64,000 bases of DNA, taken from assembly GCA_041736895.1 (NCBI GenBank), contig JBGSSS010000198.1:4115-68114 (forward strand), read 5' to 3'. A model generated the notes under the pieces. It saw only the letters and a program-made list of their open reading frames with translations, made no database searches and was not told the DNA's origin. The position numbers were made by a program, and so were the translations under genes. This DNA is from JANRLT01 sp041736895 (GTDB lineage: Bacteria > Planctomycetota > Planctomycetia > Pirellulales > JALHPA01). Of the stretch, positions 35,036 to 44,005 are shown in pieces (position 1 is the first letter of the stretch; each line of letters starts with the position of its first letter).

Positions 35036-35682
35036 TTCCCGCCACCGGAGAACTGCCGCTCGAGCAAGACCAATCTAGAAAGCACGAGGCCGTGTATCTG
35101 CTGCATGGCTTTGCGGGCCGGCCATTATTGATGAGCCGGATGGCCCGTTATTTGAGCAGAGCCAACTACCAAGTTCACAACTGGGGATATTCGGGAGTAC
35201 TGAAAACGGTCGCCGATCATGCGGCCGCCTTGGGCAGCGATTTAGAACGAGTTGTGGACGCAGGCTTGATTCGCCGCGTTCACTTTGTCTCGCATAGTCT
35301 CGGCGGGATCATCATCCGGCAGATGCTGACCGAGTTGCAAAGACCGTATCTTGGCCGCGTTGTTATGCTGGCCCCGCCAAATACCGGCTCGCATGTCGCT
35401 TCGCTTTGTTCATTTCTCCTCCGCCGGCTGTGTCCCATCTTGCAAGAAATCTCGACGAAAGCCGATAGCTATGTGAACCAACTCCAACCGCCGCTACAAG
35501 CCGAAATAGGCGTGATTGCCGCCTCGCGCGACTGGGTTGTGCGGCGAAAAAACACGCATTTGGCTACGCAAAAGGACCACATCGTCGTCCGCGGCGATCA
35601 TATTCGACTCCCGTTGCTCCGCGTGGCAGCGGAACAAACACTTCATTTTCTTGAGACCGGCTCATTCCTACGCGATAAATAG
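35032..35682 (+). CDS. Lipase-like alpha/beta hydrolase
   Basis: 216 residues from the ATG at 35032, which overlaps the preceding stop (ATGA) and has GGAG eight bases upstream. The oxyanion-hole motif is LLHGFAGRP, and the nucleophile elbow is FVSHSLGGI (serine in S-H-S-L-G). A late His in the KDHIVVRGDHIRLPL region completes the likely triad. Small size and the HG-(F)-G-R motif match bacterial lipase or esterase-type enzymes and PGAP1-like proteins. It closes the operon; about 110 bp of spacer then leads to the tRNA gene on the other strand. In this setting it may hydrolyse an acyl ester of the pathway product. Confidence 0.85.
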   Translation: MIPATGELPLEQDQSRKHEAVYLLHGFAGRPLLMSRMARYLSRANYQVHNWGYSGVLKTVADHAAALGSDLERVVDAGLIRRVHFVSHSLGGIIIRQMLTELQRPYLGRVVMLAPPNTGSHVASLCSFLLRRLCPILQEISTKADSYVNQLQPPLQAEIGVIAASRDWVVRRKNTHLATQKDHIVVRGDHIRLPLLRVAAEQTLHFLETGSFLRDK

Positions 35683-35795
35683 TTTGGCCAGTCGGAAGCG
35701 ATTGCTTTGATAACTAGGAAGATTTAGAACGGCTCTTCACTGCCGAGCATCGGCAGGTAACGCAAAGTCTGCGATTCAACAAAGTTTAATCTAAC

Positions 35796-35869
35796 TACAC
35801 CCGGCTGGGCTCGAACCAGCAACCTTCGCCTTCGGAGGGCGACGCTCTATCCAATTGCGCTACGGGTGC
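35796..35869 (-). tRNA. tRNA-Arg, anticodon CCG
   Basis: Reading the minus strand, GCACCCG pairs with CGGGTGT as the acceptor stem. The D arm is GCGCAATTGGATAGAGC, the anticodon loop is CTCCGAA (anticodon CCG, decoding CGG) in a CGCC/GGCG stem, and the T arm is GCTGG-TTCGAGC-CCAGC. No CCA is encoded at the 3' end. The rest of the spacer (35683-35991) holds no gene. Confidence 0.95.
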
Positions 35870-35991
35870 AAAAATCTTTGACGTTGAACTTTTTCGACGG
35901 AGATTCAAGCAATTGATTGTAACCAAAGCCGGAACTTCCGCGACCCCTTTTTCGTGACTTGGAGAGAGCCGCTTCGCCGTAACACGTCGAT

Positions 35992-36453
35992 TTATTTCTT
36001 CGTTTCGTCCGTCCAGCCTTCGAGATGCGGAGCGATCTTGGCCAGTTTGACCTTGCCAATTCCTTTGATCCGCGCGCCAAACTCGCTGGCGTTGCGGAAC
36101 AAACCATTGGCCAGGCGTTCCTCGACGATCAAGTCGGCCAACACCCGCCCAATCTCAGGCAACAACATCAGCTCCGCTGGTTCGGCCGTATTCACATTCA
36201 CGACAAGTTTGCTCCCGGCGGGTTCGGTGTTGTCGATGTCGATTAGCCCGGGCGGAGATGTCGCCCGCCAGACATACCAGCCGCCGAACGTGAGCGCGAG
36301 CATCAAGAGGATCACGGCAGCGAACGGCTGATCGGGGGCTTTGAGGGTAAGCAGACTGGCCCATTCCCGCGATTTGGCAGCTGTTGAGGCGGCGGCATGC
36401 TGGCGCGCTTCCTGTTCGGCAGACTTGGCAACATTGTCGATCTGATCCGACAT
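35992..36453 (-). CDS. ComEA-like membrane-anchored helix-hairpin-helix protein
   Basis: 153 residues from the ATG at 36453. A single membrane segment (about 45-63, FAAVILLMLALTFGGWYVW) follows a cytoplasmic head, with the C-terminal part outside. That part reads VNVNTAEPAELMLLPEIGRVLADLIVEERL, then FGARIKGIGKVKLAKIAPHL: two helix-hairpin-helix units as in the DNA-receptor ComEA. These bind DNA non-specifically during uptake or repair. No other competence gene is in the window. The N-terminal part is Ala/Gln-rich and seems to be linker. Confidence 0.85.
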   Translation of the reverse strand: MSDQIDNVAKSAEQEARQHAAASTAAKSREWASLLTLKAPDQPFAAVILLMLALTFGGWYVWRATSPPGLIDIDNTEPAGSKLVVNVNTAEPAELMLLPEIGRVLADLIVEERLANGLFRNASEFGARIKGIGKVKLAKIAPHLEGWTDETKK

Positions 36454-36585
36454 CAAGTTCCCAACAAAAACGCCCTGGCTGACGCAATCCGAAAAGTCAA
36501 AAAGACTATCCGAATCGGGATGATTGGATTAAAACGGAGAGTGACGGCAATCCGCTGAGTCTCTGGTTTTTCCCCCTCGACGACG

Positions 36586-38277
36586 ATGACAAAATATACC
36601 ATTTTCTGCGTGTTGGGGTTGGCCCTGCTAATCGCAGGAGCCAAACATTGGATGCCCGGTTCAAAACCGGCCAGCAATACAACGGCGGCGAATTCCGAGG
36701 GGAGCAAGATCGCGCCGTTAACGAACACCGAACACGCGGCCTCGCTGGCAGCCCCTCCGCCTTCGAGCAGCGATTCGCCGCAAGCCGGTCCCGCCGCGCG
36801 GCAGCCCGACCGCAGCTTTACCCCGGGCAGCACCTTCCTGGCTCAGTCGGTACAGAACACCGCGGAGCAGGAACCGGGCAAGATCGATGTGGTGCCTCCT
36901 TCGGTGCTGACACAAACTCCGCAGCCGGCGCCGCTAGCCTTGCCGACGACTCATAAACCGCAACCGCGAGAAGCCAACCCGAATGCGGTCGTGCTGACGC
37001 CGCTCAGCGCAGGAGCGCCTGAACAGCCAAGCTTGCCAGCCGATCTGGCCGCCGCTTCGGCCGAAAGCGCTTCCATGATCTCCGATGCCACGGCCCGGTC
37101 CGTGTTGATTCCCTCCGTTGCCGCGCTCAAGCCGCTGCTCGATGGCCCGGTAGAACTCCAGTTTCCCGAGATTGTCCAGAAGCAGATTAATCTTGGCGGC
37201 CCCGGGAGCACTCCGATCTCCCCTTACTCGGCGGGGCAAGACCCGCTCGGCCAGCCCGTGGCCGGCGGCGAGCGCAGCAACGAAGCACGGAATCCGGCGC
37301 AGGTCAAAGCCGATTCACTCGCTTCACACAATCTTCTACAAGGCGCGCAGTTAGCTTACCGCTCGCAAAAGTTTCCCGTGCAGCACAAGCTCGAAGGGCG
37401 GGAATTGACTCTCCAAGATTTATTCATCATTACGAATGATCGCGATAAACGCTTCGCCTTGCTCAAAGCTTACTGGAGAGTTGCGTTGGCGATGGCAGAA
37501 TATAATTGGGCCGTGGAAGAGTACTACACGATCAAACCGCTCGAAGGTGTTGCGGGACAAGCTTCCACAAGCCATCGTTATATCGAAGCCGCGATCAATT
37601 CCAGCGTAGCGCGAGTTTCCGAAACACGCATCCAAACAATTAATGCGCAGTTCGAGTTGTTAAAGTTGATGGGCGGACAATATCGGGCCATGCCGCTCTG
37701 CGCTGATATCCCGCTGGTGGGAACATACAACACGCAATTCGAAAAGAATTACCCGACTGGCCGTGCTCCTGCGCGGCTGCGTGAAATCTCGCAGACCGTC
37801 GATCTGCGCCGAGATGTGGTCAACTCGCGCTGCCTGTCGATTCACACCACGTTCAATGCTTGGGCGAATTCGGCGATCCCGCAGTATCTTCGAAGTCAGT
37901 CGGAGAGCGATGCGCAGGTCGTGGCGATTGGCTACGAACAAGTGATCCGTCATCGCCGCTATTTCTTGGCCGCGATCCGCGAATACAACAACGACATCGC
38001 GGAATATGCCCTGAGTGTCTTGAGCCCCTCGTTTCGTCCGGAGCAACTCGCCAGTTTCTTGACACGAACTCCCAGCCCTGGCCCGCTGTGGAATACGAGT
38101 GCGATGATTTCCAGCGAATCGGCTGAGGTTCCGCCATCGCTCCAGGAGCTTCGTGCCGACAGCCCGGCTCGTTCGGACAGCCAAGTACGCCCGGCAACGT
38201 TCGTCAATGAATCCGCGGGCGAGGACTGGAGCCTAAAGACGCGCGAACCTTTGCCGAGTGTCATGACGAAAAAATAA
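36586..38277 (+). CDS. Secreted or anchored protein of unknown function
   Basis: 563 residues. An N-terminal hydrophobic leader MTKYTIFCVLGLALLIAGAK is followed by about 220 residues rich in Ala, Pro, Ser and Gln with low complexity. A helical domain then follows from about residue 240 to 480: ALLKAYWRVALAMAEYNWAVEEYY, VARVSETRIQTINAQFELLKLMGGQYR and TTFNAWANSAIPQYLRSQ. Long helices with periodic Ala and Tyr suggest a coiled-coil or outer-membrane efflux-like fold, but I recognise no family. The divergent ComEA-like gene shares its promoter region. Alone in its transcript. Confidence 0.65.
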   Translation: MTKYTIFCVLGLALLIAGAKHWMPGSKPASNTTAANSEGSKIAPLTNTEHAASLAAPPPSSSDSPQAGPAARQPDRSFTPGSTFLAQSVQNTAEQEPGKIDVVPPSVLTQTPQPAPLALPTTHKPQPREANPNAVVLTPLSAGAPEQPSLPADLAAASAESASMISDATARSVLIPSVAALKPLLDGPVELQFPEIVQKQINLGGPGSTPISPYSAGQDPLGQPVAGGERSNEARNPAQVKADSLASHNLLQGAQLAYRSQKFPVQHKLEGRELTLQDLFIITNDRDKRFALLKAYWRVALAMAEYNWAVEEYYTIKPLEGVAGQASTSHRYIEAAINSSVARVSETRIQTINAQFELLKLMGGQYRAMPLCADIPLVGTYNTQFEKNYPTGRAPARLREISQTVDLRRDVVNSRCLSIHTTFNAWANSAIPQYLRSQSESDAQVVAIGYEQVIRHRRYFLAAIREYNNDIAEYALSVLSPSFRPEQLASFLTRTPSPGPLWNTSAMISSESAEVPPSLQELRADSPARSDSQVRPATFVNESAGEDWSLKTREPLPSVMTKK

Positions 38278-38439
38278 GATTCACCGTTCGCTTCAAAACT
38301 TCCCCTTCTGCGAAGCAATCCCCTGCGGCTGGGTATCCCATCCACAGGCTTGAGTTGGCGCTGAAGTCCGTTGTCTAAGTTCGGCGTCTTGCTTATTTCA
38401 TCGAATAGCTTCTTCGCGCTCGCGCATTATAATGGTGTC

Positions 38440-39510
38440 ATGAACTCCGTTCTGCCAAAAATCGCACCGCTCCAGATCGGGGACATCGTCGTTGATCCGC
38501 CGATCTTGCAGGCGCCGATGGCGGGCTATACGAATTTTGCGTTTCGCCAAGTTGTCCGCGAATTCGGCGGCACCGGGTTGCAAGCGACCGAGATGATCTC
38601 GGCCACCGGGTTTTTGTGGCTCGAATCGCACGAGGGCGAATACCCCGATCGTCTGTGGGGCATTAAGGACGAACCGCGCCCCCTAGCCGTGCAGATCTGG
38701 GACAACGATCCGGCGACGCTGGCCGCCGTGGGGCAGAAGCTTGCCACCGAGTTTCGCGTCAGTGTCGTGGATATCAACTTTGGCTGCCCCGTGCGGCAAG
38801 TCACCGTCAAGGCGCATAGCGGGTCGTATTTGCTGCGTGATCCGGACCGTGTCGGAGCGATTGTCGAACGCGTGGTCAAAGCTTGTGCGCCGACACCGGT
38901 GACCGCCAAGATCCGCCTGGGTTGCACCCGCGATACGATTAATGCGATTCAGATTGCGCAGGTGGTCGAGCAAGCCGGAGCCGCGGCGCTCACCGTGCAT
39001 GGCCGTGTGGCGGCGGATTTTTTTACCGGCTCGGCGGACTGGGACAAGATCAGCGAAATCAAACAGCATCTTCGCCGCATTCCGCTCATCGGCAACGGCG
39101 ATCTGACGTCGGCCGAAGCGGTCGTGAGGGCGTTTACCAGTTACCAGGTCGACGGCGTGATGATCGCGCGGGCGGCGTTGTCAAAGCCCTGGCTCTATGC
39201 CCAGGCGGCGGCGGCGCTGCGCGGCGAGCCGATTCCGCCTGACCCGACACCCGACGAAGAGCGAACTCTGATCCGGCATCATTACGCGCTGGTGCGCGAG
39301 CGCTTCGGCGATGAGCGCGGCACGGTATTGATGCGCAAGTTTGCGACGCAGTACGCGCAAGGACGCCACGGGGCCAGGGAGTTTCGCGGCAAGATCAGCC
39401 GCGTTTCAACGCCGGTTGAATTCGAGTCGGTCCTCGAGCAATACTTCCCGCGCACTTCGGTTCGCGATACTGTCCGGCCAGCCAGTTGCGAGGAAGGCTG
39501 CGAAGTCTAA
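38440..39510 (+). CDS. dus: tRNA-dihydrouridine synthase
   Basis: 356 residues from the ATG at 38440; upstream in-frame starts add unlikely residues. It reduces uridine to dihydrouridine in the D loop of tRNA, using FMN and NADPH. Recognised by APMAGYTNFAFR near the N-terminus, NFGCPVRQV with the catalytic cysteine, KIRLG, TVHGR, and IGNGDL plus GVMIARAAL at the FMN phosphate site. A DusB-type architecture is likely, but the exact paralogue (DusA, B or C) cannot be decided from the motifs. The next gene is convergent and separated by a hairpin and a terminator. Confidence 0.93.
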   Translation: MNSVLPKIAPLQIGDIVVDPPILQAPMAGYTNFAFRQVVREFGGTGLQATEMISATGFLWLESHEGEYPDRLWGIKDEPRPLAVQIWDNDPATLAAVGQKLATEFRVSVVDINFGCPVRQVTVKAHSGSYLLRDPDRVGAIVERVVKACAPTPVTAKIRLGCTRDTINAIQIAQVVEQAGAAALTVHGRVAADFFTGSADWDKISEIKQHLRRIPLIGNGDLTSAEAVVRAFTSYQVDGVMIARAALSKPWLYAQAAAALRGEPIPPDPTPDEERTLIRHHYALVRERFGDERGTVLMRKFATQYAQGRHGAREFRGKISRVSTPVEFESVLEQYFPRTSVRDTVRPASCEEGCEV

Positions 39511-39514
39511 AGTG

Positions 39515-39534
39515 GCTTGGGTTTTAACCCAAGC
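39515..39534. repeat. Palindrome GCTTGGGTT-TT-AACCCAAGC
   Basis: Perfect 9-bp stem with a 2-nt loop directly after dus. Almost the same sequence (GCTTGGGT-CT-TAACCCAAGC, also preceded by AGTG) is at 46034. Member of the variable-stem hairpin set. Confidence 0.75.
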
Positions 39535-39548
39535 TTGAGATAAATCAA

Positions 39549-39582
39549 AGAAAAAAACGGCTGCGTTGACGCAGCCGTTTGT
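39549..39582 (-). terminator. Intrinsic terminator
   Basis: AACGGCTGCG-TTGA-CGCAGCCGTT with A-rich sequence on the left and TTTG on the right. On the minus strand the stem is followed by TTTTTTTCTTT, so it terminates the convergent BRCT-like gene well and dus weakly. Confidence 0.85.
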
Positions 39583-39635
39583 GAAAAGCGATTAAAAATA
39601 TCAAATCATCATTCGTTCGTTGCAATGGCGACGAA

Positions 39636-41057
39636 CTACTTCTGAAACGCACTGTTGCCGCTGCCGGCGGGAGCAGAACGCGGCGGGAAGCGCGGGACGA
39701 TTTGAGTTTGGTTATCTTTCGGCTTCGGCAGGGTGTCGACTAGACGTTGATTGCCGGCATCTTGCGAGCGGTTGCTGTTCGGCGAGTAACCGACTTCATC
39801 GAGAAACTGCTGCAGCGATTGAAATTTAATGTTGTATTTCTTGGCATCCGCGGTGACTTCGTTCCAAGGCTTGGTGAACTTGGCATCCGAGCGATCGTCC
39901 GGACCGCGGCCCACGATCAATTTCTCGGTATCCGGCGTGATTGCTCCCATCACTTCGCCGCGTTCACTCACATCGGCCACCACGGTTCCGCCGTTGGCGA
40001 TGATGAGATCCTTGAGCTTGGCACGATCGCTGATGCCGTCGTTGTCGAAATCGACCGCTCCGGCGATCGCGATCTTCAAACGCTTGCCCGGATACCACAG
40101 CGGCGAGTCGATGAAATCACCGGGCAGGATCGGATCGGAAACCGAGTTCTCAACAATTCGTGCACGCGAGATTTTGTCGTCGATAATCTCGATAATCTCG
40201 ATGGCCCCCTTCTTGACGGCCGTGGCGACATCGTTGGTGCCGCGATCGTAGACACTAAACGTTACGCGGCGTTGCAGGCTGTCCGTCCGGCCGATGTTGA
40301 CATAAGCCGACTTGGTGCGCTCATCGACGTACACGATCTGGCCATCGGTCAGTGTTGGTGTTTCATCCCTGTGGCTATCAATGATCTTCTTTTGGTTTCC
40401 TACGGTGACGAGCAGTCCTTTCTCGACGACTGTTGCTTTCTTGGTGATGGCCGCGATTTTGTCATTGAGGACTATGTTTTCGTCCCCCTTTTCCTTGATT
40501 GCTTTTTCGGCTTCGAGTTTGGATTGTCCCAACGCGGCGAGGGCTGTTTTAATCGTGCCGCTATAGGTGGTGTAATCGCTTTGTGCCTTGGTGGTGTCGT
40601 TCTTGGCGTTGGCAAGTTCGGTCTCGTGCTTTGCTTTGACTGCGGCGAGCTCCGCGACAGCCTTGTCTTCTCCATCTTTGTGGGAAGCCAGCTTGATATC
40701 TTTCTGTTGGAGCGTCTCGGCCATTTGTTTCAAAATCTCGGGGTAGCTTTTCAGTTGAGTGTTGACACCCGAGAGCGCCAGGTACTTTTCAATCTTGGCC
40801 TCGTTCTTCTTGACGATCGATTCGGCGCTTTCTTCGATATCCTTTTGATCGATCAGCTTGAAATAGCCTTCGCGTTCCAGGTTGACTTTCGTGAGCCGGT
40901 TGTCCGCCTCCTTGGCTTTCGCGATCGCGTCGTTCTTTTCGCCGATCGCTTTTTTGTAGTTGTCAAAAAAGATATAAGTCGTCACGCTCAAGATGATCGT
41001 GAGCATCACAAAGATGATCAATGCGATTTGCAAACCTTGGTTTTCGCGAGCAGCCAT
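39636..41057 (-). CDS. Membrane-anchored coiled-coil protein with BRCT-like domain
   Basis: 473 residues from the ATG at 41057 (MAAREN); the upstream in-frame extension is unlikely because it has no leader. A membrane segment (about 9-28, QIALIIFVMLTIILSVTTYI) is followed by a coiled coil of about 180 residues rich in Lys, Glu and Ala. After a beta-rich part, about residues 325-385 read LKIAIAGAVDFDNDGISDR, then LIIANGGTVVADVS and a run ending ITPDTEKLIVGR. This matches the core of BRCT domains (strand, helix with GG-TV, terminal TH-L-V). It could tether the membrane to a phosphoprotein or DNA-repair partner. The C-terminal tail is Pro- and Arg-rich. Family identity is motif-based only. Confidence 0.72.
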   Translation of the reverse strand: MAARENQGLQIALIIFVMLTIILSVTTYIFFDNYKKAIGEKNDAIAKAKEADNRLTKVNLEREGYFKLIDQKDIEESAESIVKKNEAKIEKYLALSGVNTQLKSYPEILKQMAETLQQKDIKLASHKDGEDKAVAELAAVKAKHETELANAKNDTTKAQSDYTTYSGTIKTALAALGQSKLEAEKAIKEKGDENIVLNDKIAAITKKATVVEKGLLVTVGNQKKIIDSHRDETPTLTDGQIVYVDERTKSAYVNIGRTDSLQRRVTFSVYDRGTNDVATAVKKGAIEIIEIIDDKISRARIVENSVSDPILPGDFIDSPLWYPGKRLKIAIAGAVDFDNDGISDRAKLKDLIIANGGTVVADVSERGEVMGAITPDTEKLIVGRGPDDRSDAKFTKPWNEVTADAKKYNIKFQSLQQFLDEVGYSPNSNRSQDAGNQRLVDTLPKPKDNQTQIVPRFPPRSAPAGSGNSAFQK

Positions 41058-41377
41058 GTTCGTTGCCTCAGATAATTTCCAACTTACGGGAATCAATAGA
41101 ATTCCCGTGCGACTCGCGGCGCTGATGCCGCGCGACGAATTACCGGCCGTTCTGTTCCGCAAAACGGCCCGCCAGCTCCTGGCCACGGATCGTATGACAA
41201 GGGATCCCGTGCAGCGGGATCTGTTCCGTGGGCCGGTTTCGTTTGCGAATTGTCGAACAAGAGCCACTGGTCTTGCCAACAATCCAAACGAGTATCCGGT
41301 CCATTTAGAATAATCGCCGTGGATTTCCCGTGTCAAACAATTTGCGCCATTCTCTCCGAAAAGCGCGAAAATCGCTG

Positions 41378-42694
41378 ATGAATCCCGCCGAACCCGCAAA
41401 CCCGTTAGAAGCGTTGGAACTCGCCCGTTGGCTGACCTCGGCCGCCGCCGAGCCGCGGTTGACCGCCGCGGCTTCCTCCGAGCGAATGTCCCCCCAACTC
41501 GTCCAATCGTTACGACGTTCGCTGACCCACGAGCAAACGCGGGCCGTGCTGGAACTCGCGGCGCTGCGCGAACGGGCCGCGGAGAAATTTCCCTGGGCCG
41601 AACGGCTCTTTTTTACGGCCAAAGGACTGGAGCAGGCCAGTGATTGGCGGCTAGCGCTATACAAAGCTACGACCGCGCAGCAGCGATTGCCCAGCTATGA
41701 GGCCTACGACCTCGGCTGTGGGATCGGCGGCGACTTGTTGGCCCTCGCGAGGTTAGGCCCCACGACCGCCGTGGAGCGAGATCCGGTCGCGGCCGAATTT
41801 GCCAAAGCCAATCTGCAGAACTTCTGGCCGTTCGGCCAAGCGGCACAATTCGATAAAACGAGTCAAGTGATTTGCGACGACATCGGCGAGACGAAACTTG
41901 CCCCGAGCTCGTTTTGGCACCTCGATCCCGATCGCCGGCCGCTTGGCCCGCGGGCCGTGCAATGGGAATGGCTCGAGCCGGGTCCCGAGACAATCGCCGC
42001 GCTGCTTCAGCGCCAGCCGAATGGCATTATCAAGGGAGCGCCTGCCGCGCCGGCTCCGACAATGGAACTCGGCGACTACTCGCGCGAATGGGTAAGCACA
42101 CGCCGCGAGTGCCGCCAGCAGTTGCTCTGGCTAGGCGCGCTTGCCGAGAAGCGGGACCTGCATCGCGCGACGCGGATTATCGATGCTGAAACCGCGCAAA
42201 AATATCTGCAACGCTCGAGCGACATGTTGCGCACGAGCCCGATTGCTGATCCGTGGCAGCCGAGCGTCGCGTATTCATTTCAAGGCCGACCGGAGCAAGT
42301 TACCGAAGGGACCGCGCAGTGGGGGCAATACCTTTACGAACCCGATCCGGCGATTCTTGCCGCCTCGCTGTCAGGCGACTTGGCGCAGATTCTCTGTTGG
42401 AAGCAAGTCGAAGCAGCGATTCCGTACTTTACGAGCGAAATCTTGGCGCACCATCCGCTCTGGTCCTCGTTCCGCATCGAGGCAGTGTTGCCTTGGCGGC
42501 GCGAGCGGGTCAAAGCCTTGCTTCGAGAACGAAATATCGGCCAACTCGAAATCAAAAAACGCGGGGTCCCGCTCGACCCCGCGGAAGTACGGCAACAGCT
42601 TCAACCGCGCGGAGAAAATAGCGGCGTTTTGATCCTCACACGCCACGGCAAACAGGTCCAGGCGTTGCTCTGCGAACGTGTGTTGGCGGGCTGA
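41378..42694 (+). CDS. SAM-dependent methyltransferase with C-terminal THUMP-like domain
   Basis: 438 residues from the ATG at 41378; a GTG at 41330 is also open and adds 16 residues. The core is a class I methyltransferase: SAM site YDLGCGIGGDLLALARLG and a FWHLDPDRRP-LGP motif that fits the DPPR-type acceptor region of RNA methylases. The C-terminus, from about IEAVLPWRRERVKALLRER, ends with GVLILTRHGKQ, resembling the THUMP-like module fused to bacterial 16S/23S rRNA methylase-like enzymes. Probably methylates an RNA base; the target is not known. It runs convergently with the AI-2E permease. Confidence 0.82.
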   Translation: MNPAEPANPLEALELARWLTSAAAEPRLTAAASSERMSPQLVQSLRRSLTHEQTRAVLELAALRERAAEKFPWAERLFFTAKGLEQASDWRLALYKATTAQQRLPSYEAYDLGCGIGGDLLALARLGPTTAVERDPVAAEFAKANLQNFWPFGQAAQFDKTSQVICDDIGETKLAPSSFWHLDPDRRPLGPRAVQWEWLEPGPETIAALLQRQPNGIIKGAPAAPAPTMELGDYSREWVSTRRECRQQLLWLGALAEKRDLHRATRIIDAETAQKYLQRSSDMLRTSPIADPWQPSVAYSFQGRPEQVTEGTAQWGQYLYEPDPAILAASLSGDLAQILCWKQVEAAIPYFTSEILAHHPLWSSFRIEAVLPWRRERVKALLRERNIGQLEIKKRGVPLDPAEVRQQLQPRGENSGVLILTRHGKQVQALLCERVLAG

Positions 42695-42704
42695 AATCTA
42701 ACGA

Positions 42705-43901
42705 TCAGCGGGGCATCTCTTTGGCCAAAATCTCGCCCTGCAACTCGTCGCGCAACATCGTCAGGGCGGCTTGCAGAAAAACCACGGCCATTGGCCCGAC
42801 GAACAGCCCGATCGCGCCGAGAGCTTGCACGCCGCCGAGAACGCTGAGCAACGCCAAGAGCGGATGTAGGTTCGTTTTGCCATTTAGCACCAGTGGCTTG
42901 ACCAAATTGTCAACCATCGAGACGACGGCGATGCAGTAAACAGCCAACAAGATCGCCGGCAACGTTCCGCCATCCTTGAACCAATACAACCAAAGACAGG
43001 CCGGCACCCAAATAATGGCGGCACCGATGAACGGGACTAACGACGCCAGTACCGTGATAAAAGTCAGCAAGATCACCGACGGCACGCCGGCAAAATAGTA
43101 ACCGATCCCGGCGAGCAACCCCTGGCACAGTGCCGAGAGCAACGTCGCCGCAGCGACCGCGCGGCTGACATCGACGAAATCGCGCAAGAGCATCCGCTGG
43201 TGATCGCCAGCCAAGGGCAGAAGTTTCCCCACGGCTTCGATCATCGAATGGCCATCAATCAGAAAGTAGTAGACGGCGATTAACATGATCGACAACCCGA
43301 AGAGAAACGAGAGGACGCGCGTCGGTGTCTTGAGCGCAAGTTCCTGGAGCCAAACCTTGGCCCGCGCGACGATCGTCACTTGGACATCGTCCGGATGCAA
43401 GCTCAGTCCCGAGTGCTCATTGACCCAGGTGACACCGCGCACGATCAGATCGTGAAATTTTTGACTTTCGAGGGTATTCAAGTTCGGCGGGATGACGGCT
43501 AAATCCGCCATGGCGGGACTCGTCTGCAGGTTCGTCGCCGAGGCCTTGGCCGTTTGTTGGATGGTGCTTGTCCAATCCGCATCGGGGAACATTTTTTCGG
43601 CTTCGTGAATCGCCCGAAAGCTCAGCAGCACTGCGGGGATCAGAATCATTGCCAGAATCGCAAATACCGTGGCCAGCGCGGCGAGCCGCGGCGAGTTTTT
43701 GCAGCGCGGCAAAAGCCACTCGAACAAGGGGGACGCCAGCACCGTTATCAACATCGCCAAAAACAATGGCACGATGAATTCGGCCATGACCTGATAGAAC
43801 ATCGCCCCGAACAAGACCACGAGCCCGACCAAGACGACTAGGCTAATGACGCGCGGAAGTATCGTGGACGATGTCGGAGTAGTTTGGCGAGGAGTAATCA
43901 T
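42705..43901 (-). CDS. AI-2E family (PerM-like) membrane transporter
   Basis: 398 residues with about eight hydrophobic segments. The leading pair (VISLVVLVGLVVLFGAMFY, FIVPLFLAMLITVLASPLF) and the repeated block GIGYYFAGVPSVILLTFITVLASLVPFIGAAIIWVP are typical of the AI-2E/TqsA/PerM family. Some members export autoinducer-2 or sodium/lithium; many have no known substrate. A Pro-rich tail is absent. The gene lies alone and overlaps nothing; the spacer to the Gfo/Idh/MocA gene carries a hairpin. Confidence 0.87.
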   Translation of the reverse strand: MITPRQTTPTSSTILPRVISLVVLVGLVVLFGAMFYQVMAEFIVPLFLAMLITVLASPLFEWLLPRCKNSPRLAALATVFAILAMILIPAVLLSFRAIHEAEKMFPDADWTSTIQQTAKASATNLQTSPAMADLAVIPPNLNTLESQKFHDLIVRGVTWVNEHSGLSLHPDDVQVTIVARAKVWLQELALKTPTRVLSFLFGLSIMLIAVYYFLIDGHSMIEAVGKLLPLAGDHQRMLLRDFVDVSRAVAAATLLSALCQGLLAGIGYYFAGVPSVILLTFITVLASLVPFIGAAIIWVPACLWLYWFKDGGTLPAILLAVYCIAVVSMVDNLVKPLVLNGKTNLHPLLALLSVLGGVQALGAIGLFVGPMAVVFLQAALTMLRDELQGEILAKEMPR

Positions 43902-43965
43902 GGGCCTGATTCTACGGCCAAGAGCTGCTGGATTACCAGACGAGTCTCTTCACTTCCGAGCGCCT

Positions 43966-43990
43966 GCCCCACGGTCATTGACCGTGGGGC
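43966..43990. repeat. Hairpin GCCCCACGGTC-ATT-GACCGTGGGGC
   Basis: Perfect 11-bp stem with an ATT loop in the spacer near the 3' end of the Gfo/Idh/MocA gene. The same inner GGTC-ATT-GACC core recurs in complement form at 54101. Member of the variable-stem hairpin set. Confidence 0.75.
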
Positions 43991-44005
43991 TAATGGATTG
44001 CGCGA

